From positions 866,952-930,951 of the forward strand of contig NZ_JXCA02000002.1 in NCBI RefSeq assembly GCF_000828085.3: DNA of 64,000 nt, given 5' to 3'. This document shows, in pieces, positions 35,796 to 45,422 of this stretch. The notes beneath the pieces were generated by a model. It made no database searches. It was not told the DNA's origin and saw only the letters and a list, made by a program, of their open reading frames with translations. This stretch comes from Scytonema tolypothrichoides VB-61278. Its GTDB lineage: Bacteria > Cyanobacteriota > Cyanobacteriia > Cyanobacteriales > Nostocaceae. Positions within the stretch are counted from its first letter, which is position 1. Each line of letters begins with the position of its first letter. The position numbers and the translations under genes are program-made.

Positions 35796-36896
35796 ATGAA
35801 AATTGCCTTGGTGCATGATTATTTAACCCAGAAAGGAGGCGCAGAGCGCGTTTTCGAATTACTCTGTAAGCGCTACCCTGAAGCAGACGTTTTTACTTCC
35901 TTATACGACCCCGAAAAAACCATTGACATTGGTGAGCGCATTGTCAACACAACCTTCTTGCAAAATATTCCAGGAGCAGCGAAGTATTTTAGGTTGATGG
36001 CTCCCTTATATTTTCCAGCCTTTCGCGCCTTAGATTTGCAAGACTACGACCTTATTATCAGCAGTAGCACAAGCTTTGCCAAAGCAGTGCGAAAGAACCC
36101 CCAGGGTCGCCATATTTGCTTTTGTCATAACATTACCCGTTTTTTGTGGGACACAGAAACTTATTTACGTGAGTACGGAGATTATCGATATTTTGCTCCA
36201 TTAATCGAACAAGTTTTTGAAATGATGAGAAAGGTAGACCTTGCCTACGCACAGGAACCTGACCTTTACATTGCTAACTCCAGTATTGTAGCTCGTCGGA
36301 TTAAAAGTACTTACGGCAAAGATGCCATTGTTATTAACTATCCGATTGACACCAGTAAATTTGTTTTTTCAGATACAAAAGAAGATTTTTATCTTGCCTC
36401 GGCTCGGATGATCAGCTACAAGCGTCTTGATATAATAGTCGAAGCTTTTAACTGGCTGGGATGGCGGTTGCTGATATCAGGAAATGGTCCAGAAAGGGAG
36501 AGGTTAAAGTCTAAAGCATTATCCAATATTGAGTTTTTAGGACATGTAACTGATATACAACGCACTCAGTTGTTTTCTAAAGCAAAGTCTGTTATAGTTG
36601 CAGCCCTAGAAGATTATGGTTTAGTTCCAGTAGAGGCCAATGCGAGTGGAACACCTGTCATCGCTTATGGAGCGGGTGGGGTATTAGATACTCAAATACC
36701 TGGTAAAACAGGAGTCTTTTTTAAGAAACAAACACCCGAATCACTCAATCGTGCACTACTAGAAGCCAGGGAAATCGATTGGGATTACAACAACATCCGT
36801 AATCATGCAGTGGCAAACTTTTCAGAGGAAGCTTTCTTTAACAAAGTTGAGCAAGTTATTGAACAAGCTTGTACTGTAAATACATTATTCATTTAA
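35796..36896 (+). CDS. Glycosyltransferase family 4 protein (WbaZ-like)
   Basis: A 366-residue GT-B enzyme starting MKIALVHDYLTQKGGAERVF, the usual N-terminus of mannosyltransferase-type GT4 enzymes. The C-terminal donor site has YLASARMISYKRLDIIVEAF, ISGNGPER, LGHVTDIQ and the EX7E-like motif EDYGLVPVEANASGTPVIAYGAGG. The start at 35796 is chosen because AAGGA stands 6 nt upstream; an in-frame ATG 30 nt earlier has no such site. It would extend the polysaccharide repeat, probably with a GDP- or nucleotide-linked hexose. It is followed 24 bp later by the Wzc-like gene. Confidence 0.92.
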   Translation: MKIALVHDYLTQKGGAERVFELLCKRYPEADVFTSLYDPEKTIDIGERIVNTTFLQNIPGAAKYFRLMAPLYFPAFRALDLQDYDLIISSSTSFAKAVRKNPQGRHICFCHNITRFLWDTETYLREYGDYRYFAPLIEQVFEMMRKVDLAYAQEPDLYIANSSIVARRIKSTYGKDAIVINYPIDTSKFVFSDTKEDFYLASARMISYKRLDIIVEAFNWLGWRLLISGNGPERERLKSKALSNIEFLGHVTDIQRTQLFSKAKSVIVAALEDYGLVPVEANASGTPVIAYGAGGVLDTQIPGKTGVFFKKQTPESLNRALLEAREIDWDYNNIRNHAVANFSEEAFFNKVEQVIEQACTVNTLFI

Positions 36897-36920
36897 TTTG
36901 TTAGCTGAGGGATAGTAAAA

Positions 36921-39164
36921 GTGGTTCAGAGCAGTCTTAGTCCATACGGGAATCCAGTTACTGAGTCAGAACCGGGTTACGGACAACTATTTGCGGTTTT
37001 AATACGGAGATTTCCTTGGTTTTTGGCAGCATTTGTGGCTTCTGTTGCCGTTGCAGGTGTGATGACAAAAAAAACAGCTCCTACCTATAAAAGCTCAATG
37101 CAGCTGTTGGTAGAACCTAACTATCAAGGAACGAAAGAAGGTGGTGGTGTAGACAGTCAGTTTACTGACCCTACTGTTCAGGTAGACGCTGCAACCCAAC
37201 TAAGCTTGATGCAAAGTTCTCCTCTGCTTAAAAAAGCAGTGACTGAACTCAAGTCCAAATATCCAGACATGACCGTAGGTGAGTTAAAAAGTTCTTTGGT
37301 TGTAAGTCAAATTAAAAACAAAGACGATAATGTTGCTACTAAAATATTTCAGGTGCAATATACTGAGAAAGACCCAGTAAAAACACATAAGGTTCTGCAA
37401 GCAATTCAGAAAGTTTATTTAGCTTACAACATTCAGCAGCAGAAGGAGCGTTTAAAAAAAGGGCTTAAAGTTATTCAAGAACAGTTAGACGGAGCAAGAA
37501 ATGAAGTAACTAGGGCTGAGGGTGAGTTACGAGACTTTCGCATAGGGAAGAATCTTACAGGGAAGAATCTTATAGATCCAGAGACACAGGCAAAAGCTAC
37601 ACAGGACGAATTGACTAGGATTCTGCAAGAGCGTGGCACCGCTCGTTCTCTGTACAAAGAAGCAGAAGTAACGTATAAAAATATACAAAAACAACTCCAA
37701 AGTACACCACAGAATGCCCTTGTCGAAGCTCGTCTGAGTCAATCTACTCGTTATCAAGGACTACTGAACGAAATTCAAAAAACAGAACTGGCTCTAGCAC
37801 AAGAACGCTTGCGCTTTACAGAGGAAGCTCCAAGTGTGCAGAAGTTGGCCGGTCAACTTCAAAGTCAAAAAGCACTATTGCAGGAAGAGCAAAAACGAAC
37901 CTTAGGGGCAGAGTCTGCTCAAGCAATTAGCCAAGCACCGTCTCTCCTACAACAAGGACAGAAGAGCGCAATTGACCTCAACCTTGCTGCGAAGTTAGTG
38001 GACACACAAACAACAATGCTGTCTTTAAGCGCAAAAGACGAAGTTCTGGCGAAAAAAGAGGGAGAACTACGTGAACAACTCACAAAATTTCCCAAGTTGT
38101 TAGCTGATTACGGTCGTCTACAGCCGCAAGTACAACTGAGCCGCGAAAGATTGCAGGAACTTTTGAAAGCAGAACAGCGATTACGGCAAGAACTTGCCAA
38201 GGGAGGATTTAACTGGGAAATCGTGGAAGAACCCCAAGAAGGTACACGCCAGGGTCCCAACGAACAGCAGAATCTCATGTTAGGTGCAGTAGTTGGGTTG
38301 ATGTTAGGAGGTATTGCTGCGTTTGTCCGTGAAGCGGCTGATGATTCAGTTCACACCACAGCTGAGTTAGAGAGGCAGGTTGCTTTACCGATATTGGGAA
38401 CAACTCCCAAGTTACCACCAGCTAAAACCAGAGAATCAGTTATCAAGTTACCATTTGGTAAGCCAGATGTCCCTGCCCCTTGGACAATTCAGGTATTGCA
38501 ATCTTCACCGCGTTGGGAATCGCTAGATCTGATTTATAAAAACATTGAACTTTTGAACTCTGTTGCTTCGTTCAAATCTTTGATGATTACCTCAGCTTTA
38601 TCAGATGACGGTAAGTCAGGTCTGGCATTGGGCTTAGCAATGAGCGCAGCTCGTTTACATAAACGGGTACTGCTGATTGATGCCAACCTACGTGAACCCA
38701 GCCTGCACAAACAGCTAAATCTTCCTAACGAACAGGGGCTTTCAACTTTATTAGCAAGTGAGGTCACAATACCCAATCAGATTAGTATCCAATCCTCAGG
38801 CTCATCCTATATCGACATTTTGACCGCAGGACCAACACCTGCTGATCCAGCTAATCTGCTAAGTTCCCCTAAGATGCAGCAATTAATGGCAACATTTGAG
38901 AATAACTATGATTTGGTACTTGTAGATTCAACCCCAGTTCTTGGCTTAGTTGATGCGATGCTTACGGCCTCATCTTGTCGTGGCGTGGTGATGGTAGCTA
39001 GCATAGGTAGAGTGACTCGAACTCAACTCACACAAGCTACAGCCATGTTGAGCCGGTTAAACTTACTTGGAGTTGTGGCAAATGGGGTCTCAAATTCTAG
39101 TAGTACATTTGTGCCATATACACATCAACAACGATTTGCACTGCAACAAGCTGTAGAGAAATAA
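36921..39164 (+). CDS. Wzc-like chain-length determinant/BY-kinase protein
   Basis: The 747-residue protein begins (GTG start, GAGGGA upstream) with a Wzz domain: one membrane helix near residues 30-50 (FPWFLAAFVASVAVAGVM), a long coiled-coil periplasmic region (about 170-430) and a second helix near 452-470 (LMLGAVVGLMLGGIAAFV). A cytoplasmic BY-kinase-like domain follows (540-730) with DDGKSGL (K565), the Walker A' LLIDANLREPSLH and a DLVLVDSTP Walker B. The usual Ser/Thr pair after the Walker A Lys is changed to Ser-Gly, and the C-terminal tyrosine cluster is missing, with only one Tyr near the end. It would control polysaccharide chain length and export, with kinase activity uncertain. 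Confidence 0.88.
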   Translation: MVQSSLSPYGNPVTESEPGYGQLFAVLIRRFPWFLAAFVASVAVAGVMTKKTAPTYKSSMQLLVEPNYQGTKEGGGVDSQFTDPTVQVDAATQLSLMQSSPLLKKAVTELKSKYPDMTVGELKSSLVVSQIKNKDDNVATKIFQVQYTEKDPVKTHKVLQAIQKVYLAYNIQQQKERLKKGLKVIQEQLDGARNEVTRAEGELRDFRIGKNLTGKNLIDPETQAKATQDELTRILQERGTARSLYKEAEVTYKNIQKQLQSTPQNALVEARLSQSTRYQGLLNEIQKTELALAQERLRFTEEAPSVQKLAGQLQSQKALLQEEQKRTLGAESAQAISQAPSLLQQGQKSAIDLNLAAKLVDTQTTMLSLSAKDEVLAKKEGELREQLTKFPKLLADYGRLQPQVQLSRERLQELLKAEQRLRQELAKGGFNWEIVEEPQEGTRQGPNEQQNLMLGAVVGLMLGGIAAFVREAADDSVHTTAELERQVALPILGTTPKLPPAKTRESVIKLPFGKPDVPAPWTIQVLQSSPRWESLDLIYKNIELLNSVASFKSLMITSALSDDGKSGLALGLAMSAARLHKRVLLIDANLREPSLHKQLNLPNEQGLSTLLASEVTIPNQISIQSSGSSYIDILTAGPTPADPANLLSSPKMQQLMATFENNYDLVLVDSTPVLGLVDAMLTASSCRGVVMVASIGRVTRTQLTQATAMLSRLNLLGVVANGVSNSSSTFVPYTHQQRFALQQAVEK

Positions 39165-40837
39165 AACTACGGCACAGCTTGGCGCAAGGCGCACACTGCC
39201 TGAATATGCCTGGCGAGACTAACGACAACGAACGCACAAGCAAAAATATAAATCAAGCGGCACATGCTACCTAGAAAAGCATATGCCGTATTTTTTCTTA
39301 GTAGCGGCAGGAGTTTAACGGATTTCGGCGGAATTAAGAGTCCGCCATGCGGCGGGGTCCATCATGCCGGGGAATGAGGAGATACACCGACTCGTGATGA
39401 TAACCAGAGGTTGTCAAACTTGTGGGGGTACAGGACTTGCGCTGGCTTGGCTTTTTTCTGTCTATGTGATTAGTCAATTTTGGTATATTACTAAACTGCG
39501 TTCTAAACCCTAACTTTCAAATAGCGATAGTTCTTGATGGAACTAGACAATCAAAATTTATAAATTAGGCTTTTGAACGCGAATTGGTATAAGTAGCTCA
39601 ACTTAATTATCTGTTTTTGTTCGCGCAGCGTCTCCGTATCTCCTCTGGAGACGCCCTCGTTGCAAAGCGACACGCTGAATGCAGGGGAAGGTTTTTCCGT
39701 AAGCGCAAAGCGTGCCACTAGGCATACGCGAGTGCGTGTCCAGAGAACATAGGTTGCTGGATCTTTACACGGGTTTTACCCAACCCGACAGTAATTGTGG
39801 TTAAAATAGTCAAATTCTCATTTTCTCTTCCCACAACAACAGCACGCTTGGAGTGCATTGTGGCAGCGCAAGTTACCAAGTGCCTCGTGCTTTCTTTAAC
39901 GTAAGTAATTAAGTCAATTTGGTATTAATTAAAAGACAAAATGTTAATTGTTAATTGTGTATTGTGATATTTCAAGGCAGAGTATATAACTACCTATTCC
40001 CAAAGAGCACAATCAAAGTGTATCCTACATCAAACTACTTACGGACAAGAGAAATCACCTTGTCTTAATACGTCTTGTTTTATGGATAGAAGAAAACTTA
40101 ATACATCATATATGCTTTTTTTACTCATAATAAGTTTCTTAGAGAATATCTCAAAAGATTTATGCGAATAGAATTCGCTACTAGACAAATGAAATCCGTC
40201 CGCGCGAAAAGCAAGAAAAATCATGACTTTCAATGCCGTACAGGCGGCTTTTGAGTGTATGGGGACGAATAGAATTCGCCTCGTCAAGTAAAAATAAGGC
40301 TTGAAGAGATATTTTGTTAGAAGTATTGGAACTCAAATTTATCTCAGCGTAGTTCGTGCAAAGCACTAAAATTATTGAGTTTGTGTCTTTTGATTAGTTG
40401 TGATAGCTATGCTTTTTTTTAACAACGATTTTAAATCACGTACGGTGACAAGGAAGGGTCTTCTTTCGTAATTACACAAGCTATCTCATTCATAAGAACT
40501 TAATAATTATCGGAAAAACGTCGTTGTTCTTTAAAGACTAAATAAAGCTCTCTATATGTAACGGTTCGTCTTATATGCTAGATATTAAATCCCCCTAAGA
40601 AACACAAGAGTGGAGTTTCTGAGATTATCTGAAAACTACTATTGTTGTATGATATACATTTCTGGTAAAGAATAATTAACCAAGATGTGCAATTGTTAAT
40701 AGGGATAATTGTGTTATCTTTTTGCACTCGATTACTCCATGTTTTGGAGTAAAGAGCAAGATCCATTTCGGACTCTTTGGCTTTAGTAGCCTTAAATATT
40801 AGGTCGGCAATCTACCATAGTATGAGTGAAGATACAT
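39165..40837. other. 1.7-kb gap upstream of hepC
   Basis: The longest non-coding stretch of the window. It includes a GC-rich palindromic repeat (about 39630-39740, with GCGTGCCACTAGGCATACGC) and a possible 38-49-codon ORF (39364-39513). AT-rich DNA follows up to the hepC-like gene. None of the - strand ORFs here has a domain or ribosome site. Such a long leader before a developmentally expressed gene suggests distal promoters or regulatory RNA. Confidence 0.5.
39364..39513 (+). CDS. Possible small membrane protein with a CxxCGGTG motif
   Basis: A 49-codon ORF, or 38 codons from ATG 39397 with GAGGAG 15 nt upstream. The product reads GCQTCGGTG, like one half of a DnaJ zinc finger, then a single hydrophobic helix (LALAWLFSVYVISQFWYI) and a basic end. 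The combination of motif and helix is more gene-like than chance, but no homologue can be named. It stands alone after the Wzc-like gene. Confidence 0.35.
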   Translation: MPGNEEIHRLVMITRGCQTCGGTGLALAWLFSVYVISQFWYITKLRSKP

Positions 40838-41677
40838 ATGACAACCTCAATAATACCAACATTACAGAATTACTATACAGTGAAGCAGCAGCAGCAACAA
40901 GATAATCCCTCTCAGTACTGCACACTTCAATGGCGTCGGGGTCAATTGCTGGTCATCCCTCCTGGAGGCATAACACAACCCTATATGCCTTCACTGGATA
41001 GAACAGAATTGTTAGTGGAGTGTCTAAAGCGTTCTCCTGCAAATTTAGTACGCATAGATCCAAGACTTGGTGAAACAAGATTAAGATTTTGGGCAGATGC
41101 GTGCGCTCAAGCCAACAAGCCCATATTCCTGCGCATACCCTCAATCGATAAACAACCGAAAGCACTAGACTCCGCATTGTGGTGGTTGAAGCGTTTTACT
41201 GACTGGCTCACTGCCTTGATTTTTCTGCTTGCTGTAAGTCCAATCATGTTAGGGTTGGTTTTGTTCATGCGCATTTCCTCCCCAGAACCAAGACTACTTT
41301 TTTCTTCCCAATGGCATGTTGGTGAACGAGGAAAACTCTTTAAGGTTTTCAAGTTTCGTACAACTACAGCCAGCAAAAAAGCAATGGGAGATAAGGGTAT
41401 TACATATCCAGAGGATTTGTGCGATGGAGAAGATAGTCAGAATCTGACAACACTGGGAGGATGGATGCATAAGTACGGACTAGATCATCTGCCGCAATTA
41501 TTGAATGTACTACGCGGTGAAATGAGTTTGACTGGACCTCGTTGCCGGACTTTGGAAGATGCAGTACGACTCAGTGCACAAGCACAACGACAACTCAACA
41601 GATTACCAGGAATGATGAGGTCATGGGAGGTTGAGGCAGAGTCGAACCTTTTACATCTGGATAGTTCAACTCTGTGA
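40838..41677 (+). CDS. hepC: HepC-like initiating sugar transferase
   Basis: The C-terminal 170 residues are a bacterial sugar-transferase domain: a membrane helix (WLTALIFLLAVSPIMLGLVL), GKLFKVFKFRTT, and YGLDHLPQLLNVLRGEMSLTGPR, the catalytic region of undecaprenyl-phosphate hexose-1-phosphate transferases. The first 100 residues are variable. Adjacent order with the HepA-like exporter identifies it as HepC, which in Anabaena is needed for the heterocyst envelope polysaccharide. It puts the first sugar phosphate on undecaprenyl phosphate at the membrane. ATG 40838 is preferred over GTG 40826, but neither has a strong ribosome site. Compared with full-size PHPT enzymes (about 460 aa) it is short, as HepC is. 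Confidence 0.82.
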   Translation: MTTSIIPTLQNYYTVKQQQQQDNPSQYCTLQWRRGQLLVIPPGGITQPYMPSLDRTELLVECLKRSPANLVRIDPRLGETRLRFWADACAQANKPIFLRIPSIDKQPKALDSALWWLKRFTDWLTALIFLLAVSPIMLGLVLFMRISSPEPRLLFSSQWHVGERGKLFKVFKFRTTTASKKAMGDKGITYPEDLCDGEDSQNLTTLGGWMHKYGLDHLPQLLNVLRGEMSLTGPRCRTLEDAVRLSAQAQRQLNRLPGMMRSWEVEAESNLLHLDSSTL

Positions 41678-41911
41678 TTTGTTGTTCGTTACCTCATGGC
41701 TTGAACACCCTTGAGGTCTTTCACCAACTATAAATATTGGTTCCACCCTTGGAAAGTGACTTTCGCTCTGTTTATTATGACAAAACAACTACTGGAACTT
41801 ACAGTAGTAAGTAAAATTGCCGCACGTCAGTCAACGCGTTGCGGCTTTTTGTAAGACCATAGTATTTAGAGCACTCTATCTTCCCTGCAAAACTACGGTT
41901 GAATCTCACTC

Positions 41912-43762
41912 ATGCATGTCAAACTATCTAAATCAGGCCAAAATTTACTTAAGAATTTAGTCAAGACTACTAAGTTCTGGCAGGACAACCACCTAATAGT
42001 GCGAGAATTTAAACACTTTCCCAAAATTACCGTTATTGCATTGGTGTTTACATTTCTGGCGGCAATTTTTGAGGGCTTGAATGTCGGTCTTTTACTTCCC
42101 TTTCTGCAAAGCTTAACTACTCCTGATGTCCCGTTTAAAACTGGAATTGACCAGTTAGATACTTATTTGTTGGGAGTGAACGCACCTGTTAATGAGCGGC
42201 TGTATCGCGTCTCAGCATTGATTTTACTTAGCACTTGGATACGTTCAGGCTTAAATTATTTAGCACAACTTTACACCGAAATAACTCAGCTTAATTTAGT
42301 TGATAGACTCCGTAAACAAATTTTTGAAAAACTACAGTCTGTAAAAATTAGTTATTTTAGCCAGACTAAGTCTGGCGAACTGATAAATACTATAACAACA
42401 GAAATAGAAAGACTTAAACAAGCTTTTGGCTCGGCAGCTTTCTTGTTTTCCCGAACACTCACTGGTGCTGTTTATCTACTATCAATGTTCTTGATATCTT
42501 GGCAGTTATCTATCGTTTCATTGATGCTGTTCAGTTTGTTAGCAGTAGCCTTATCTACATTGAATGGTCGTGTAAGGGAGGCAAGTTTTGAACTAACAAA
42601 AGCCAGCAATAGGTTTACCTCAACAGCCGTAGAATTCATCAATGGGATTCGTACAGTTCAGGCGTTTTCCACTGAAAATTTTGAACGTCAACGTTATTAT
42701 AATGCCAGCTTGAATGTTTTCACGGCTTCAAAGAACATTGCGTTGGTATGGATGGTTGTCAAGCCACTTGCAGAGGCGTTGGCGACCACAGTACTCGTGG
42801 CAATGATTGTTGTGGGAGTTACAGTTTTAGTAACTAACGGAAAACTACAAGTTGCTTCTTTATTAACGTTTTTCTTCGTTCTCTTTCGCCTCGTGCCAAT
42901 TATTCAAGATATTAATGGTGTAGCGGCGCATATCAGTACGATGTATGGCTCGTCGGAAGTCGTTAAAAAACTTTTGGCAATTGATGAGGAACAGTATTTC
43001 CGCAATGGACATATCGAATTTCCTGGTTTAAAACGTTCAATCGAGTTCGTGTCTGTTGATTTTGGCTACGACTCTGAAAGTTTGGTGCTTAGTAACATTA
43101 GGCTGATGATTGAACGAGGTAGGATGACTGCACTTGTGGGCGCTTCGGGAGCTGGTAAAACAACATTGGCCGATTTGATTCCGCGATTTTACGATCCAAC
43201 GCGGGGTCATGTTTTTATTGATGGGGTTGATTTGCGGGATATTGACATTACCTCACTGCGCCGAAAAATTGCTGTGGTCAGCCAAGATACTTTTATTTTC
43301 AACACTTCTGTTCGTAACAATATTGCCTATGGGTCGGAAGGAGCAACAGATGAGGAAATTTACAAAGCAGCTCGACTGGCAAATGCTATGGAATTTATCC
43401 AAGAAATGCCTGAAGGTTTCAACACTCAACTTGGAGACAGAGGCGTAAGACTTTCTGGAGGTCAGCGTCAGCGAATTGCAATTGCTCGCGCTTTGCTGCG
43501 GAATCCGGAAATCCTGATTTTGGATGAAGCAACCGCTGCTCTTGATGCTGTGTCAGAGAAGTTGATTCAAGAGTCTATAGAAAAGCTTTCTGTAGGACGA
43601 ACAGTGATTGTGATTGCTCACCGTTTATCGACAATAGTCCGGGCAGATAAAGTTGTCGTACTCGAGAAGGGACAGATTGTAGAACAGGGCGGGTATCAAG
43701 AGTTGCTTGAGCTAAAGGGTGGGCTTTGGAAATATCACCAGATGCAGCATCAACTAAATTAA
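41912..43762 (+). CDS. hepA: HepA-like ABC exporter (fused permease-ATPase)
   Basis: The 616-residue half-transporter has an N-terminal membrane domain with six helices (about 40-350; first helix ITVIALVFTFLAAIFEGLNV) and a C-terminal ATPase. The ATPase shows Walker A GASGAGKT (410-417), the LSGGQ signature at 514-518, Walker B ILILDEATAALD and the switch HRLST. A dimer would be a full exporter of the MsbA type. Length and position after hepC match HepA of Anabaena (about 607 aa), which is needed to lay down the envelope polysaccharide. The substrate is probably a lipid-linked oligosaccharide or polysaccharide precursor. It lies 234 bp behind hepC; the gap has no terminator I could see. Confidence 0.88.
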   Translation: MHVKLSKSGQNLLKNLVKTTKFWQDNHLIVREFKHFPKITVIALVFTFLAAIFEGLNVGLLLPFLQSLTTPDVPFKTGIDQLDTYLLGVNAPVNERLYRVSALILLSTWIRSGLNYLAQLYTEITQLNLVDRLRKQIFEKLQSVKISYFSQTKSGELINTITTEIERLKQAFGSAAFLFSRTLTGAVYLLSMFLISWQLSIVSLMLFSLLAVALSTLNGRVREASFELTKASNRFTSTAVEFINGIRTVQAFSTENFERQRYYNASLNVFTASKNIALVWMVVKPLAEALATTVLVAMIVVGVTVLVTNGKLQVASLLTFFFVLFRLVPIIQDINGVAAHISTMYGSSEVVKKLLAIDEEQYFRNGHIEFPGLKRSIEFVSVDFGYDSESLVLSNIRLMIERGRMTALVGASGAGKTTLADLIPRFYDPTRGHVFIDGVDLRDIDITSLRRKIAVVSQDTFIFNTSVRNNIAYGSEGATDEEIYKAARLANAMEFIQEMPEGFNTQLGDRGVRLSGGQRQRIAIARALLRNPEILILDEATAALDAVSEKLIQESIEKLSVGRTVIVIAHRLSTIVRADKVVVLEKGQIVEQGGYQELLELKGGLWKYHQMQHQLN

Positions 43763-44157
43763 GGATCAATAGCAATATCTAATAAAACCCAAACGTAAAC
43801 GAAACTATGAAAAATATGGTTTGAGAAAATTACCTTAGATAGTGAGTCCTATGAAAGTTACTCTCACATGCAATACTTGATGAAGTCTTGGTGGAAGGTG
43901 ACGTCAATTGATTTCTAGTAGCATTTAGAGATGAAACAGCTATTCCTGAAAAATGAGATTTTTTAGCTGCTAACGAATCGATGCACCAAGCAAGAAATGG
44001 GTAAAGCAGCTAGAAAGATTCCAGGAAACGAATAGCCAGGATTTTTCTAAACAGCAACTAGAACAAATATGGAGAAGTCAAAGATTACCAAAAAAATCAA
44101 ATTATTTTGTGACTCAAAAATAAAGTTGTGTGAATTGAAAACTAAAATGGAGGAGCA
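43763..44157. other. Non-coding gap after hepA
   Basis: 395 bp without an open gene. Short stretches can be read as protein-like in changing frames (for example around 43960-44110), so an old gene remnant is possible, but no family could be recognised. Confidence 0.35.
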
Positions 44158-45333
44158 ATGCCCAACCTAATCACAGATACACAGGAGAGAGCAGAAAAAT
44201 TGAACCAACCCGAGTATGATGAGAATTTGATATATCACTCCTCTAGTTTCAGAGTTAATGGCAATGGAGGAGCTGAAACTTATTTAACTTCTCTCATTCA
44301 ATCTCGGCAATCTGGTGTGAGTGACTTCGTTATTAAATCTCTCAAAGAACTTGACCAGAGTCGGTTCAAATTACTGCACATCCACAGTCCAGATTTACTA
44401 GAGCAAGTCAAAGGAGAATGTCCTACTGTCTTCACTGTTCACAATCACTCATTGTACTGTGCTAGTGGCACAAAATATTTAGCAGCACAGGACGTCATTT
44501 GCGATCGCAATTTCTCTTATTTAGGATGCCTCTGGGGCAAAATAATAGATGGCTGTGGAAGCCGCAAACCCGCAAGAGTGATTCAAGAATTAAAAAGTAC
44601 TCATCATCTCAACCATTTTATCAGAAATCTGAAAGTTACTTTTCTGGCTAACAGTGACTATGTTCGGGAACAGTTGATTAAAAATGGCTTGCCACCTCAA
44701 CAAACTGTAACACTACGTTGCGGGATTTCCGTACCGCAAATAGCGACTACGCCTTTAAGTTTAGAAACATACAAAAATCAGCGGATTTTATTTGTAGGGC
44801 GAATAGTTCCTGATAAAGGACTAGAATGGCTGCTCAAAACCTTAGTACACATAGATTCGCAAATTCATCTTGATATCGCGGGTGAAGGTTGGGAACGACC
44901 ACGGTTGGAAAAGTTAGCTCAAAAACTAGGGTTAAACAACCGTATCACTTGGCATGGCTGGTGTGATAGTAACAAATTAAATCAACTTTACGAACAGTGT
45001 TTTGCTGTTATCTTCCCGAGTGTTTGGCCTGAACCAGCTGGTCTTGTCACTCTCGAAGCTTATGCTCATTACCGACCTGTCATTGCCAGCGCAGTCGGAG
45101 GTATTCCAGAATATTTACCAGATGGAGAAACAGGTATTCTTGTGCCAGCCAATAATATTAAGATGCTGGCTGAAGCGATAACTCATTTGTCTTCTGATTA
45201 TGATAAATGCCGACACATGGGCGAACAAGGTCATGCTTTGCTCATGCAAGAATTCACAATGGATGTCCACGTCAAACATTTACAAAAAATTTATGAAAAC
45301 ACAATATCAGAATTTGCCATGAAAAAAGATTAA
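44158..45333 (+). CDS. Glycosyltransferase family 4 protein
   Basis: A 391-residue GT-B enzyme. The N-terminal half shows VNGNGGAETYL and HIHSPDLLEQ. FTVHNHSLYC and a cysteine-rich insert (CASGTKYL, ICDRNFSYLGCLWG) are typical of a GT4 group with extra Cys. The donor site has ILFVGRIVPDKGLEWLL, DIAGEGWERPRLE, WHGWC and EPAGLVTLEAYAHYRPVIA. A good GGAG site precedes the ATG. It follows hepA on the same strand and is the first of four consecutive GT genes, so it probably extends the envelope polysaccharide repeat. Donor sugar unknown. Confidence 0.9.
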   Translation: MPNLITDTQERAEKLNQPEYDENLIYHSSSFRVNGNGGAETYLTSLIQSRQSGVSDFVIKSLKELDQSRFKLLHIHSPDLLEQVKGECPTVFTVHNHSLYCASGTKYLAAQDVICDRNFSYLGCLWGKIIDGCGSRKPARVIQELKSTHHLNHFIRNLKVTFLANSDYVREQLIKNGLPPQQTVTLRCGISVPQIATTPLSLETYKNQRILFVGRIVPDKGLEWLLKTLVHIDSQIHLDIAGEGWERPRLEKLAQKLGLNNRITWHGWCDSNKLNQLYEQCFAVIFPSVWPEPAGLVTLEAYAHYRPVIASAVGGIPEYLPDGETGILVPANNIKMLAEAITHLSSDYDKCRHMGEQGHALLMQEFTMDVHVKHLQKIYENTISEFAMKKD

Positions 45334-45422
45334 TTAGATAATATATGCAAGCTAAATAGTCTGCCTCAATGCAAAACCAAGATATAGAGTACTAATTTTA
45401 TAGTGACAAGGAATTTTATAAA

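Noticed and set aside
40039..40287. - strand ORFs upstream of hepC
   Set aside because: No domain, no ribosome site, several overlapping alternatives; treated as non-coding leader.
43763..44157. Pseudogene after hepA
   Set aside because: Short protein-like stretches occur in several frames, but no family could be named, so it is left as non-coding.
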